Shown piece after piece: positions 36,475-45,586 of a DNA stretch of 64,000 nucleotides (its first letter is position 1; every line of letters starts with the position of its first letter). The translations under genes were made by a program, and so were the position numbers. This DNA is from Streptomyces sp. HPF1205 (lineage in GTDB: Bacteria; Actinomycetota; Actinomycetes; Streptomycetales; Streptomycetaceae). The stretch is taken from NCBI RefSeq assembly GCF_020400825.1, contig NZ_JAINVH010000001.1:62001-126000 (forward strand), read 5' to 3'. The notes beneath the pieces were generated by a model. That model made no database searches. It saw only the letters and a program-made list of their open reading frames with translations, and was not told the origin of the DNA.

Positions 36475-36918
36475 TCACGCTCCCGCGTCCGGGGTCTCGT
36501 CCCCGCTGGTACGGGCCAGCAGGCGGCTCAGACCGTCGTCCAGCCCGAGCTGCTCGTGCTCGGTGCCGGGGGCGACGGCCCGCAGGGTGCGCTCCAGCCA
36601 GGCGGCGACCGGGGTCGCGGGGACCTCCAGCAGCGCCTCGCCGTCCGGTGAGCTGAGCGCCAGGCAGACCACGGCCCGCCCGCCGACCTTGGTCGGCCAG
36701 ATCCGCACGTCGCCGTTCCCGCACGGCCGGAACACGCCCTCGACGATCAGTTCGCGGGCGAACGTCCACTTCACGGGGGCGTCGGAGCCCACGTGGAAGG
36801 TGATGTGCACGGCGTAGGGGTCGTCGGTGCGGTAGGCCAGCCGGGCCGGAACCGGAATACTGCGTTCCGGCGACAGCACGAGTTGCATTTCGAGTTCGCG
36901 TTCCACCACGGTCTGCAT
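36475..36918 (-). CDS. ssgG: SsgA-like sporulation protein (SsgG-like)
   Basis: 147-residue SALP protein, a family restricted to morphologically complex actinomycetes that places septa and remodels wall during sporulation. Typical segments are RLAYRTDDPYAVHITFHVG, VKWTFARELIVEGVF, GDVRIWP and SPDGEALLEVPATPVAAWLERTL. The location next to the FAD oxidase and hppD is that of SCO2924 (SsgG), which in S. coelicolor affects septum-site accuracy; the symbol rests on that context. ATG at 36918 with AAAGGA 10 bases upstream. Divergent from an RDD membrane gene. Confidence 0.9.
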   Translation of the reverse strand: MQTVVERELEMQLVLSPERSIPVPARLAYRTDDPYAVHITFHVGSDAPVKWTFARELIVEGVFRPCGNGDVRIWPTKVGGRAVVCLALSSPDGEALLEVPATPVAAWLERTLRAVAPGTEHEQLGLDDGLSRLLARTSGDETPDAGA

Positions 36919-37184
36919 GAGTCGACGTCCTTTCCCTGGCGCGGTGGCCCCTGGACCGGTTGTCGCGAGCGGGGCCGCACCTGGAGAGAGCGCGTGCCTG
37001 TCCCACCATTACGCGAGTCGCGGGATTTCGTTTCAACTTTCCGGAACCTGGGGGCGCGCGATGGCGCATCCGGGTAAGGACGAGTCATCAGGGTGGTGTG
37101 CGCGGGGCCGGACACGACGGGTCCGCGGGTCTGGTACATGTGGACGGCACACCGCCGGCCGAGCAGATACGGAATCCGTGAACC

Positions 37185-38567
37185 ATGAGCGCACCCACGT
37201 CTGGCTCCTCCGGTTCTTCCGCCGCTTCCCCGGTCCCCGGCTACTACCCGGACCCCTCGATCCCGAACTACATCCGCTACTGGAACGGTTCGGCCTGGGT
37301 CCCGGGCACCAGCCGGCCTGCGCCCCTCGACGGTGAGATGCCGCCCGCGCCCGCGGGCCCGGCCCCCTCGCCGCCGGGGCCGGCCCCGGCGGTCGACGAA
37401 TCGGGCCTGATGTACCTGGACGAGGACCCCTCCGCACCGCGGTCCGAGGGTCCGTCCGCGTTCCCGCCGCCGCTCGTGGCGGGCGACGCTCCGGCCGTGC
37501 CGGGCCAGGCCGGCCCCGCGTCGGCGCCGGAGGTACGGCGGGACCCGCGCGCCGCACCGGGGGCGGCCGACGCGCCGCCGCTCCGGGACCGCCCGGGTCC
37601 CGACCGCCCGGGTTCCGCCGGGGGAGCCGCCACCGCGCCCGTGCCCGGGACCGTCCCCGCCCCCGCTCCGGCCCCGGCGTGGCCGGAACGGGGCCCGCGG
37701 CCGGAACCGCCGCCCCTCACCTGGGGCGTACCGCGGCAGCAGTCGGCCGAGCCCGCGCAAGGGGGCCCCGGCGCCTACCGGGCGCCGGCGTCCCCGCCCC
37801 TCCAGCCCGGCCCGCAGGCCCAGCCCCAACCCCAGCCCGGCCCGCAGCCCCAGCCCGGCCCGCAGCCCCAGCCCCCACCGCACGTCCAGCCGCAGCCCCA
37901 GCCCCGGCCCGAACCCCGGCCCGAACCGCGGCCCGAGCCCCAGGCCGGGCCGGCGGCCGGGGGGCAGGCACCGCCCTGGGCCGCCCAGGTACGGGAGCTG
38001 GCGCAGCAAGGAGGCGCGGGCGCGGAGCCCGTCGTGCCGTGGCGCCCCGTGGCCGCCGATCCGTTCGCGAGCGCGGCGGGGCACGACCGGCCCGGGGGCC
38101 TGGGGCGCCGGCTGGTCGCGCGGCTGGTGGACAGTGTCCTGCTGGGCGCCGTGACGGCGGCGGTCGCCGTGCCGCTGGGCAGGTCCGCGTACCACCACGA
38201 CAAGGCCAAGGTGGACGCCGCGCGGCAGAGCGGGCGGATGGTCAGGGTGTGGCTGCTCGACGGCACGACGGGGGCCCAACTTGCCGCCGTGCTCGCCGTG
38301 GTGCTGGTCGCCGGGCTGCTGCTGGAGGTGCTGCCGACCGCGAGGTGGGGCCGCACCCTCGGCAAGAAGCTGGTGGGCCTGAAGGTGCTGGACATCGAGG
38401 CCCAGCTGCCGCCCTCGTTCTGGGCGAGCCTGCGCCGCTGGCTGACCAGGACCGTGCTGAACGCGCTGGTGGTGGGCGTGGCCGGAGTGGCCTGGTGCCT
38501 GTTCGACCGGCCCTGGAAGCAGTGCTGGCACGACAAGGCGGCACGTACCTTCGTCGCCGCCGCCTGA
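37185..38567 (+). CDS. RDD family membrane protein with DUF2510 head and Pro/Gln-rich linker
   Basis: 460 residues. An N-terminal DUF2510 element (PGYYPDPSIPNYIRYWNGSAW, about 18-38) is followed by 230 residues of Pro-rich disordered sequence, including a PQPQPGPQPQ repeat block (about 208-255). The C-terminal RDD domain (LGRRLVARLVDSVLLG; GRTLGKKLVGLKVLDIE) has three or four membrane helices. The role of RDD proteins is mostly unknown; some transport ions. ATG at 37185. Followed by a second RDD gene 84 bases later, probably a duplicate unit. Confidence 0.85.
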   Translation: MSAPTSGSSGSSAASPVPGYYPDPSIPNYIRYWNGSAWVPGTSRPAPLDGEMPPAPAGPAPSPPGPAPAVDESGLMYLDEDPSAPRSEGPSAFPPPLVAGDAPAVPGQAGPASAPEVRRDPRAAPGAADAPPLRDRPGPDRPGSAGGAATAPVPGTVPAPAPAPAWPERGPRPEPPPLTWGVPRQQSAEPAQGGPGAYRAPASPPLQPGPQAQPQPQPGPQPQPGPQPQPPPHVQPQPQPRPEPRPEPRPEPQAGPAAGGQAPPWAAQVRELAQQGGAGAEPVVPWRPVAADPFASAAGHDRPGGLGRRLVARLVDSVLLGAVTAAVAVPLGRSAYHHDKAKVDAARQSGRMVRVWLLDGTTGAQLAAVLAVVLVAGLLLEVLPTARWGRTLGKKLVGLKVLDIEAQLPPSFWASLRRWLTRTVLNALVVGVAGVAWCLFDRPWKQCWHDKAARTFVAAA

Positions 38568-38651
38568 GCGGGCGGCCGGGAGGACGGCCCCGGTCGCCCG
38601 AACGGATCTTCGCGGCGGGCGGGGGCGCGGCCCCCGCGTTTGACTCGACGT

Positions 38652-39293
38652 ATGAGCACCGAGCCGCCGCCCGAGCCGCCGCCCGACCAGCCCCCGCCGG
38701 GCAGCCCGTACGGCGGCGGCCCGCACGGCGCGCCCCCACCCGGGGGCGGCGGCCCCCGCAACCCGTACGAGGGCGGTCCCGGCGGTCCCGGCGGTCCCGG
38801 CGGTTCCTGGGGGGCCGGCGGTCCGTACGGGCCTTACGGGGCCCCCGACCCGCTCGCCGACATGCCGCCGCTCGCCGGGGGCGGCAGGCGCCTGCTGGCC
38901 CGGATCATCGACATCATCGTGGTGCTGATCCCGGCCGGCCTGCTGGACTGGGCGGCCGGCGGCATCCACGGCAACGACTTCAGCACCGGCCGTTCCGCCC
39001 TCGGCGGCGTGTTCACCGCGGGGCTCGGCTTCCTCTACGAGTGGTACATGACCATGACCACCGGCCAGACCCTCGGCAAGCGGGCCACGGGGCTGCGCGC
39101 GGCCATGCTCGCCAACGGCGACGTCCCGCCGTCCTCGGCGGCCGCGGCGCGGGCGGCCGTCCTGTGGCTGCCGGCGTTCTTCTGCAGCTGCTTCTGGTTC
39201 GTGATCATCGGTATGACGGTGCTGTTCGACCGCCCCTACCGGCAGGGCATCGAGGACAAGGCGGCCAGGACCGTGGTCGTGGTCGCCGTCTGA
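38652..39293 (+). CDS. RDD family membrane protein
   Basis: 213-residue paralogue of the upstream gene with a short Pro/Gly head (about 1-60) and an RDD domain (GGGRRLLARIIDIIVVLIPAG, GQTLGKRATGLRAAML) with about three membrane helices and a final FDRPYRQGIEDKAARTVVV. It lacks the DUF2510 element. ATG at 38652 is chosen over TTG at 38640. Convergent with a small membrane protein gene. Confidence 0.88.
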   Translation: MSTEPPPEPPPDQPPPGSPYGGGPHGAPPPGGGGPRNPYEGGPGGPGGPGGSWGAGGPYGPYGAPDPLADMPPLAGGGRRLLARIIDIIVVLIPAGLLDWAAGGIHGNDFSTGRSALGGVFTAGLGFLYEWYMTMTTGQTLGKRATGLRAAMLANGDVPPSSAAAARAAVLWLPAFFCSCFWFVIIGMTVLFDRPYRQGIEDKAARTVVVVAV

Positions 39294-39400
39294 CGCCGCT
39301 CGCGCGGCACACCGCCGCGAACGCCGCCGACTGCCGCGAACCGCCGTCAACTGCCCTGTGCCGCCCCGGGCCTGACGGCCCGGCGGGCCGGCCGGAGGGC

Positions 39401-39703
39401 TCAGCGCCGCAGGGAGTGCTCGCCCACCCGGGTGCCGCTCGCGCCGGGCACACGCGCCCGGGGCAGGTCGACGGTGGCCGGGGGCGCGCTCGTGACCGCG
39501 GGGGGCGCGGCCGCCGCGGCGGTCCGCCGGCCGCCGCGCGCGGTGACGGCGAAGGCGACGAGCAGGCCCAGGACCAGGCCGGCCGCCGCGATGGCCACGA
39601 CACCGGCGCCGCCGCGGGCGCCCGACAGCAGCAGCATCGCGAAGGTGGACACGACGACGGCCAGGGAACCGTAGCCGACTTGCGCGGGCGTAGGACGTGG
39701 CAT
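39401..39703 (-). CDS. Small two-helix membrane protein, unknown function
   Basis: 100 residues. Two hydrophobic helices (YGSLAVVVSTFAMLLLSGA, about 11-29, and GVVAIAAAGLVLGLLVAFAV, about 34-53) and an Ala/Pro/Arg-rich cytoplasmic or exterior tail ending VGEHSLRR. It begins PRPTPAQVGYG. Similar small integral membrane proteins are common in Streptomyces without assigned role. Codon use and the absence of a competing frame support it as real. Convergent with the RDD gene. Confidence 0.75.
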   Translation of the reverse strand: MPRPTPAQVGYGSLAVVVSTFAMLLLSGARGGAGVVAIAAAGLVLGLLVAFAVTARGGRRTAAAAAPPAVTSAPPATVDLPRARVPGASGTRVGEHSLRR

Positions 39704-39957
39704 TGGGGGATCCGTCCTCGGGAGTACGCCGGTGCGGGGGCCTTGCGGACACCGGCGGGTGGCTCAAGGGCTGACGCGCTGACTCTACGGTCGGCATGCC
39801 CGGCGACGGCACCGGGTAAGCGGCCCCTCACCCTTTGTGCGGTGCACAGGGGGGCGCACGGGGTCGCACGCGTGACCGATCTCTCACCCGCGTCTCAGCA
39901 CTCGGACGGCGGAGTCCGGGACTGGTGGGCGGCGGCCGCACGGCTGATGATGTGAGC

Positions 39958-40266
39958 ATGGCCGTCGGTGGTTACAGCAGGCTTCCCAGCGGGACGGTGA
40001 TCGTCGCGATCGCCCTGCCGCACCCGGCGGGCACGGGCCGGACGGTACGGCTGGTCGTGCACGCCCTGAACCGGCAGCGGGCCATGACCAGGCTCAGCAA
40101 CCTCGGCTTCCGCGGCGCCCGCCTGAGCGGCAACGTCGAACCGCCCACCCCCGACGAGATCACCGCGGTGCTGCACCACCCGGACGGCCTGATCTGGCGC
40201 GACTACCACGCCGGCGCGGCCGAGCCCTGGCACCCGATATCGACGCTCGACCGCTTCACGCCCTGA
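39958..40266 (+). CDS. Small conserved protein, unknown function
   Basis: 102 residues, no membrane segment or known motif: MAVGGYSRLPSGTVIVAIAL, LVVHALNRQRAMTRLSNLGFRGARLSGN, then PPTPDEITAVLHHPDGLIWRDY. The mixed alpha/beta pattern suggests a compact fold. ATG at 39958 (an in-frame GTG two codons upstream is possible). It lies alone between a small membrane gene and pncA, with a 250-base non-coding region in front. I recognise it only as a Streptomyces-type hypothetical. Confidence 0.7.
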   Translation: MAVGGYSRLPSGTVIVAIALPHPAGTGRTVRLVVHALNRQRAMTRLSNLGFRGARLSGNVEPPTPDEITAVLHHPDGLIWRDYHAGAAEPWHPISTLDRFTP

Positions 40267-40399
40267 GCGGCCGGCCGGCGCCCCACCGCGCGCTGGCACC
40301 CCACCGAACCGGCGCCCGACCGCGCACCGGCGCACCCCCGTACCGCCGGACCCCGCGCCGCCGCCGGCCCGACGGGGGCGCGGGGGCGCGGGGCGCGCC

Positions 40400-41005
40400 C
40401 TACCCGGCCACCACCGGCTCGCCGGTCAGCTCCACCCCCGCCTCGCGCATCTCGTCCAGCGCGCGGCGGGTGGTCTCCGGCGCGACGCCCGCGGTCAGGC
40501 CGAGCAGCACGCGGGTGGTGAAACCGGCCCGGGCCGCGTCGAGCGCGGTCGCCCGTACGCAGTGGTCGGTCGCGATGCCCACGACGTCCACCTCGGTCAC
40601 GCCGCGGTCGCGCAGCCAGTCCGCCAGGCCCCGGCCGTCGTCGTCGGCGCCCTCGAAACCGCTGTAGGCCGCCGCGTGCGCCCCCTTGGAGAAGACCGCG
40701 TCGACCGCTCCCGAGGACACGGCGGGCGCGAAGTTCGGGTGGAAGGCGGCACCCGGCGTCCCGGCCACGCAGTGCGGCGGCCACGTAGCGACGTAGTCCG
40801 GGTGGTCGGAGAAGTGGGCGCCGGGGTCGACGTGGTGGTCCCTGGTGGCCACGACGTGCCGGTACGCGCCGGCCCCGCCGGCCTGCCCGATCAGGTCCGT
40901 GACGGCCGCGGCCACCGCGGCCCCGCCGCCGACGGCGAGACTGCCGCCCTCGCAGAAGTCGTTCTGGACGTCGACGACGATCAGGGCTCTTTCCGTGTGC
41001 GTCAT
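40400..41005 (-). CDS. pncA: Nicotinamidase
   Basis: 201-residue isochorismatase-fold enzyme that deamidates nicotinamide to nicotinate for NAD salvage, also the pyrazinamide activator in mycobacteria. Catalytic triad Asp12 (VDVQNDF), Lys107 (FSKGAH) and Cys149 (ATDHCVRAT) is intact, and DHHVDPGAHFSDHPD supplies metal ligands. ATG at 41005, 40 bases after the pncB stop, so both NAD-salvage genes are read from the pncB promoter. Downstream is a G+C-rich stretch without a gene. Confidence 0.95.
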   Translation of the reverse strand: MTHTERALIVVDVQNDFCEGGSLAVGGGAAVAAAVTDLIGQAGGAGAYRHVVATRDHHVDPGAHFSDHPDYVATWPPHCVAGTPGAAFHPNFAPAVSSGAVDAVFSKGAHAAAYSGFEGADDDGRGLADWLRDRGVTEVDVVGIATDHCVRATALDAARAGFTTRVLLGLTAGVAPETTRRALDEMREAGVELTGEPVVAG

Positions 41006-41045
41006 AGGTGCCTCCGCGGGTTCCGGGTGGTTCGGTCCGGGTGGT

Positions 41046-42374
41046 TCACAGCGTCTCCGTGGGCAGGACGGGTTCGCCGCGGGAGAGCTGGGTGGCCGAC
41101 AGGGGGAGGTTCGCGCGGGCGGTGATGTGGCGGGCGCGCGCGGCCTCCAGGGGCTCGCGGCCGACGATCTCGCCGGCGCGCACGAGGGGCACCAGGAGTT
41201 GGCGGCCGGCGAGGTCGCCGGGGACCGGGCCGGTGCCGACCACCTCCGCCTCGGCGACCCCGTCCGCGTCCAGTCGCCGCGCGGCCCACTTGCGGCCGCC
41301 GACGCTGGTCTTGCCGCCCAGGGACTTCTTGGCGACGGGGAGCAGGGGCGCGCCGGGGTCGTCCGAGGCGGCGCGCGCCACGAGCTTGTAGACCATCGAG
41401 CACGTGGGGTGGCCGCTGCCGGTGACCAGGGAGGTGCCGACCCCGTAGGCGTCGACGGGCGCCGCGGCCAGCGAGGCGATGGCGTACTCGTCGAGATCGG
41501 AGGTGACCACGATCCTGGTGTCCTTGGCGCCCAGGTCGTCCAGTTGCTGCCGTACCCGGTGGGCGAGCAGCAGCAGGTCGCCCGAGTCGATGCGGACCGC
41601 GCCCAGCCGCGGCCCGGCCACCTCGACCGCGGCGCGGACCGCCTCGGCGACGTCGTACGTGTCGACCAGCAGGGTGGTCTCGCGGCCGAGGGACTCCACC
41701 TGGGCGGTGAAGGCGTCGCGTTCGGTGTCGTGGAGCAGGGTGAAGGCGTGCGCGCTGGTGCCGATGGTGGGCAGGCCGTAGCGGAAGCCGGCCGCCAGGT
41801 TGGAGGAGGAGCCGAAGCCGCCGACGTACGCGGCGCGGGAGGCGGCGACCGCGGCCAGTTCGTGGGTGCGGCGGGCGCCCATTTCCATCAGCGGCCGGCC
41901 GCCGGCCGCGACGGCCATCCGCGAGGCCGCCGCGGCGATCGCCGAGTCGTGGTTGAGGATGGACAGCACCACCGTCTCCAGCAGGACGGCCTCGGCGAAG
42001 GTGCCCTCCACCCGCAGGATCGGGGAGCCGGGGAAGTAGACCTCGCCCTCGGGGTAGCCCCAGATGTCGCCGCGGAAGCGGTAGCCGGCCAGCCACTGGA
42101 GGGTGTCGGCGTCGACCACGCCCTCGCGCTCCAGGTAGTCCAGTACGGGGGCGTCGAAGCGGAAGTTCTCCACCGCGTCCAGGACCCGTCCGGTGCCGGC
42201 CACCACCCCGTAACGGCGGCCCTCGGGCAGCCGGCGGGTGAACGTCTCGAAGACCGAGCGCCGGTTCGCCGCGCCGCTGCGCAGGGCGGCCTGCAGCATG
42301 GTCAGCTCGTACCGGTCGGTGAACAGGGCGGTGGACGGCACGTCCACCGGCAGCCCCAGGTCTGCTGTGCTCAT
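41046..42374 (-). CDS. pncB: Nicotinate phosphoribosyltransferase
   Basis: 442-residue enzyme that joins nicotinate to phosphoribosyl pyrophosphate, the second salvage step. TDRYELTMLQAALRSG, FETFTRRLPEGRRYGVVAGTGR, GGFGSSSNLAAGFRYGLPTIGTSAHAF and RIDSGDLLLLAHRVR are signature segments. The start ATG 42374 lies 7 bases after a -10 TAGCAT, so the mRNA is leaderless; a palindrome overlaps the promoter. Divergent from clpS as in mycobacteria (Rv1330c/Rv1331). Operon with pncA. Confidence 0.95.
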   Translation of the reverse strand: MSTADLGLPVDVPSTALFTDRYELTMLQAALRSGAANRRSVFETFTRRLPEGRRYGVVAGTGRVLDAVENFRFDAPVLDYLEREGVVDADTLQWLAGYRFRGDIWGYPEGEVYFPGSPILRVEGTFAEAVLLETVVLSILNHDSAIAAAASRMAVAAGGRPLMEMGARRTHELAAVAASRAAYVGGFGSSSNLAAGFRYGLPTIGTSAHAFTLLHDTERDAFTAQVESLGRETTLLVDTYDVAEAVRAAVEVAGPRLGAVRIDSGDLLLLAHRVRQQLDDLGAKDTRIVVTSDLDEYAIASLAAAPVDAYGVGTSLVTGSGHPTCSMVYKLVARAASDDPGAPLLPVAKKSLGGKTSVGGRKWAARRLDADGVAEAEVVGTGPVPGDLAGRQLLVPLVRAGEIVGREPLEAARARHITARANLPLSATQLSRGEPVLPTETL

Positions 42375-42381
42375 GCCGACG

Positions 42382-42411
42382 ATGCTACCCCCGATTTCGT
42401 CAGTTTGACGA
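42382..42411 (-). promoter_or_regulatory. pncBA promoter with palindromic operator
   Basis: Minus-strand TAGCAT (42387-42382) ends 7 bases before the pncB ATG. Upstream the perfect inverted repeat TCGTCA-gtt-TGACGA (42397-42411) covers the spacer and -35 region. Placement suggests repression by an NAD-salvage regulator (NrtR- or NadQ-like function); the protein is unknown. Confidence 0.6.
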
Positions 42412-42558
42412 GATGTGGTCCGCCGGCGTCCGCCGTGCGCTGCGCCACACCGCCGCCGCGGCTCCCCGCGCCCGGCGCGTCGCACCCGTCACACTCCCCG
42501 CACACCCGCTCACGCGCCCATTTGTGCGAGACGCCACAACAGCGGCAGCATGGAACCT

Positions 42559-42861
42559 GTGAGTGTTGCGCCTGTCGAGATCGAACGCACCGAGTCACGC
42601 GAAGAGGCTTTCGCGGTCCCCGAGCCGGACGTTCCGTGGGTGACCCTCGTGCACAACGACCCCGTCAACCTCATGAGCTATGTCACCTACGTCTTCCAGA
42701 CGTACTTCGGGTACTCGAAGAGCAAGGCCACCAAATTGATGAAGGACGTCCACTACAAGGGACGGGCCGTGGTCTCCAGCGGCACCCGCGAGGAGATGGA
42801 GCGGGACGTGCAGGCGATGCACGGCTACGGTCTGTGGGCGACGCTTTCGCAGGACCGCTGA
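42559..42861 (+). CDS. clpS: ATP-dependent Clp protease adaptor ClpS
   Basis: 100-residue adaptor that delivers N-degron substrates to ClpAP/ClpCP. The hydrophobic-residue pocket and Clp-binding face are visible in [46 protein letters not shown] (positions about 27-72) and [20 protein letters not shown] at 42559 gives the usual N-terminus [16 protein letters not shown] at 42550, three codons earlier, is the alternative. Its TGA overlaps the ATG of the DUF2017 gene by one base, so the two are coupled. Divergent from pncB. Confidence 0.93.
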   Translation: MSVAPVEIERTESREEAFAVPEPDVPWVTLVHNDPVNLMSYVTYVFQTYFGYSKSKATKLMKDVHYKGRAVVSSGTREEMERDVQAMHGYGLWATLSQDR

Positions 42862-43424
42862 TGAGCCGACGACGCGCCCGCGCCGGCTACTTCGAGCCGG
42901 TGCCAGGCGGCGGTGCGGCCATCGCGCTGGACGAGGTCGAGATCTCCATCCTGCGCAGCCTCACCGTCCAGTTGCTGGAGCTGATCGGCCCCGGCGAGGG
43001 CCCGGCGGGCGAAGCCGAGGACCCGCTGGCCCAGCTGTTCAGCGAGGGCCCGAGCAAGCCGCCGGACGACCCGGCGCTGGCCCGGCTGTTCCCCGACGCT
43101 TACGAGGACGCCGACGAGGCCTCGGAGTTCCGCCGCTTCACCGAGAACGACCTGCGGGCCCGCAAACGCGAGGACGCGCTGGTCATGGTGCGGGTGCTGG
43201 ACTCCGGCGGCCCGGTGCTGGAGCTGACCGCGGACCAGGCCCGGCACTGGCTCGGCGGCCTCAACGACCTGCGGCTGACCATAGGCACCCGCCTGGAGGT
43301 CACCGAGGACGAGCACGACGAGATCTACCGGCTGCCCGACGACGACCCGCGCAAGCCGCTGGTGATGGCCTACCTGTGGCTCGGCGGACTGCAGGAGTCG
43401 CTGGTGGAGGCGCTCGGCGGGTAG
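42861..43424 (+). CDS. DUF2017 family protein
   Basis: 187-residue actinobacterial protein always seen beside clpS. Segments FEPVPGGGAAIALDEVEISILRSLTVQLLELI, LARLFPDAYEDADEASEFRRFTENDLRARKREDA and LNDLRLTIGTRLEV are typical. No enzymatic motif is seen; a partner of ClpS or the Clp protease is inferred from the one-base overlap with clpS. The middle part (PAGEAEDPLAQLFSEGPSKPP) is acidic and probably flexible. Confidence 0.9.
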   Translation: MSRRRARAGYFEPVPGGGAAIALDEVEISILRSLTVQLLELIGPGEGPAGEAEDPLAQLFSEGPSKPPDDPALARLFPDAYEDADEASEFRRFTENDLRARKREDALVMVRVLDSGGPVLELTADQARHWLGGLNDLRLTIGTRLEVTEDEHDEIYRLPDDDPRKPLVMAYLWLGGLQESLVEALGG

Positions 43425-43492
43425 CGCGCGGCCTCACCCGCACGGGTGACAGCCGCGCCGCCCGCCCCCGGCGGCGTGGTACGAATCCGGGC

Positions 43493-45127
43493 ATGAACCC
43501 GGACAAGGCGGACGGCATCGGCGCGGGCGGCGGCATCGGCCCGAACATCGGCGCCGGCCCAGGCACCGGCCCAGGCGCCGGCCCAGTCATCGGCATCGGC
43601 ACCGACCCAGGCATCGGCACCGCGGCGGCCGGGGGCACATCCGCCGACGGCGGCGAGGGCGACGAGGGGTACGCCCGGGGCCTGGGCAGCCGCCAGGTCC
43701 AGATGATCGCCATCGGCGGCGCCATCGGCACCGGCCTGTTCCTCGGCGCGGGCCGCGCCATCCACCAGGCCGGCCCCAGCCTGCTCCTGATGTACGCGGT
43801 GGCCGGCCTGGTCGTCTTCGCGATCATGCGGGCGCTGGGCGAACTCCTCACCTACCGCCCGGTCTCCGGCTCCTTCGCCGACTACGCCCGGGAGTTCCTC
43901 GGCCCGTTCGCCGGCTTCGCCACCGGCTGGACGTACTGGCTGATGTGGGTGGCCACCGGCATGGCCGAGGTCACCGCCGCCGCCACGTACGTCGCCTACT
44001 GGTGGCCCGCCGTGCCGCACTGGATCAGCGCCCTGTGCTTCCTGGCGCTGCTGCTGGCCGCCAACCTCATCTCGGTGCGGCTGTTCGGCGAGGTCGAGTT
44101 CTGGTTCTCGATGGTCAAGGTCACCGCCATCATCGGCATGATCCTCGTCGGCCTCGGCGTGCTCACCCTGGGCCTGTCCGCGGCCGGCCGCACCGCCTCG
44201 GTCGGCCACCTGTGGCGCGACGGCGGCTTCTTCCCGCACGGCGTCGGCTCGTCCCTGCTCACCCTGCAGATCGTCATGTTCGCCTACCTCGCCGTCGAAC
44301 TGGTCGGCGTGACCGCCGGCGAGGCGCGCGACCCGCGCGAGACCCTGCCCAGGGCCATCAACACCCTGCCCTGGCGGATCATCCTGTTCTACGTGGGCGC
44401 GCTCGCGGTCATCCTGTGCGTGGTGTCCTGGACCCGCTTCCAGCCCGGCGTCAGCCCCTTCGTGGCCGCCTTCGCCGCCATCGGGATCCCGTTCGGCGCG
44501 GGCATCGTCAACTTCGTGGTGCTCACGGCGGCGCTGTCCTCCTGCAACTCCGGGATGTACTCCACCGGCCGCATGCTGCGCGACCTGGCGGCCAACGGCC
44601 AGGGCCCGCGCGCCTTCACCCGGCTGACCGCCCGCCGCACCCCGGCGCTGGGCACGGCGGCGTCGGTGGCGCTGATGTGCGCCGGGGTGTGGCTCAACTA
44701 CGCCGACCCGCAGGGGGCGTTCACGTACATCACCGCCTTCGCCACCGTGGCCGGGGTGTGGACGTGGGGCGTCATCCTGGTCTGCCACATCCGCTACCGG
44801 GCCGCCGTGCGCGCCGGGCGGGCCGCCCCCGCCTGGTTCACCGCGCCCGGCGGCGCCGCCGCGAGCTGGTGCGCGCTGGCCTTCCTGGCGCTCGTCGTCG
44901 TCCTGATCGGCGCCGACTCCGACGCCCGGGTCTCGCTGTACGGGTTGCCGGTGTGGTGCGCCGCCCTCGCGGCGGGCTACCCCGTGCTCAAGCGCCGCCG
45001 GCCCGCCGCTTTCGCCCGCCGCCCGCACCTGGCGCCCGGCGGCGTGCCCCTGCCGGACGACTCCGTGCCCGCCCCCGAGGCGGCCGGTGCCGGTCCCGAG
45101 GCGTTGCCCGGCACCACCATCCCCTGA
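43493..45127 (+). CDS. Amino acid permease (APC family) with glycine-rich N-terminus
   Basis: 544-residue APC-superfamily transporter of the AAT type for aromatic or other amino acids. About 12 membrane helices; IAIGGAIGTGLFLGAGRAIHQAGPSL is the conserved helix 1 region, and VELVGVTAGEARDPRETLPRAIN and SSCNSGMYSTGRMLRDLA are family marks. Residues about 1-60 are unusual: repeats of GIG, GPG and GAGP written by a 12-base near-repeat in the DNA (about 43553-43591). Stands between DUF2017 and mec, where mycobacteria have no transporter, so it is an insertion into a conserved order. Confidence 0.9.
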   Translation: MNPDKADGIGAGGGIGPNIGAGPGTGPGAGPVIGIGTDPGIGTAAAGGTSADGGEGDEGYARGLGSRQVQMIAIGGAIGTGLFLGAGRAIHQAGPSLLLMYAVAGLVVFAIMRALGELLTYRPVSGSFADYAREFLGPFAGFATGWTYWLMWVATGMAEVTAAATYVAYWWPAVPHWISALCFLALLLAANLISVRLFGEVEFWFSMVKVTAIIGMILVGLGVLTLGLSAAGRTASVGHLWRDGGFFPHGVGSSLLTLQIVMFAYLAVELVGVTAGEARDPRETLPRAINTLPWRIILFYVGALAVILCVVSWTRFQPGVSPFVAAFAAIGIPFGAGIVNFVVLTAALSSCNSGMYSTGRMLRDLAANGQGPRAFTRLTARRTPALGTAASVALMCAGVWLNYADPQGAFTYITAFATVAGVWTWGVILVCHIRYRAAVRAGRAAPAWFTAPGGAAASWCALAFLALVVVLIGADSDARVSLYGLPVWCAALAAGYPVLKRRRPAAFARRPHLAPGGVPLPDDSVPAPEAAGAGPEALPGTTIP

Positions 45128-45161
45128 CCGCGCCGCGAGCGGGCTTTGTTACGTTGCCCGC

Positions 45162-45572
45162 ATGCTCACCATCACCCAGGACCTGTACGACGCGATCGTG
45201 GCGCACGCCCGCGCCGACCACCCCGACGAGGCGTGCGGGATCGTGGCGGGCCCGGAGGGCAGCGACCGGCCCGAACGGTTCGTGCCCATGCTGAACGCGG
45301 CCCGCTCGCCGACGTTCTACGAGTTCGACTCCGCCGACCTGCTCAAGCTCTACCGCGAGATGGACGACCGCGGCGAGGAGCCGGTGGTCGTCTACCACTC
45401 GCACACCGCGACCGAGGCGTATCCCTCGCGCACCGACATCAGTTACGCCAACGAGCCCGGCGCCCACTACGTGCTGGTGTCCACCGCGGAGGAGTTCCAG
45501 TTCCGCTCCTTCCGCATCGTGGCCGGACAGGTCACCGAGGAGGAGGTGAGCGTCGTCACGTCCTACGCCTGA
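45162..45572 (+). CDS. mec: JAMM/MPN+ metallopeptidase Mec
   Basis: 136-residue zinc peptidase that releases cysteine from CysO-cysteine in the CysM pathway of actinobacteria. The motif is complete: Glu23 (PDEACG), His79-Ser-His81, Ser89, Asp92 (HSHTATEAYPSRTD). Located 289 bases before cysO with a leader peptide between, whereas in mycobacteria mec-cysO-cysM is compact. It may also trim the two residues after the Gly-Gly of CysO. ATG 45162; an alternative start farther upstream would have no ribosome site. Confidence 0.93.
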   Translation: MLTITQDLYDAIVAHARADHPDEACGIVAGPEGSDRPERFVPMLNAARSPTFYEFDSADLLKLYREMDDRGEEPVVVYHSHTATEAYPSRTDISYANEPGAHYVLVSTAEEFQFRSFRIVAGQVTEEEVSVVTSYA

Positions 45573-45586
45573 GCCCGCCGTCCGCC

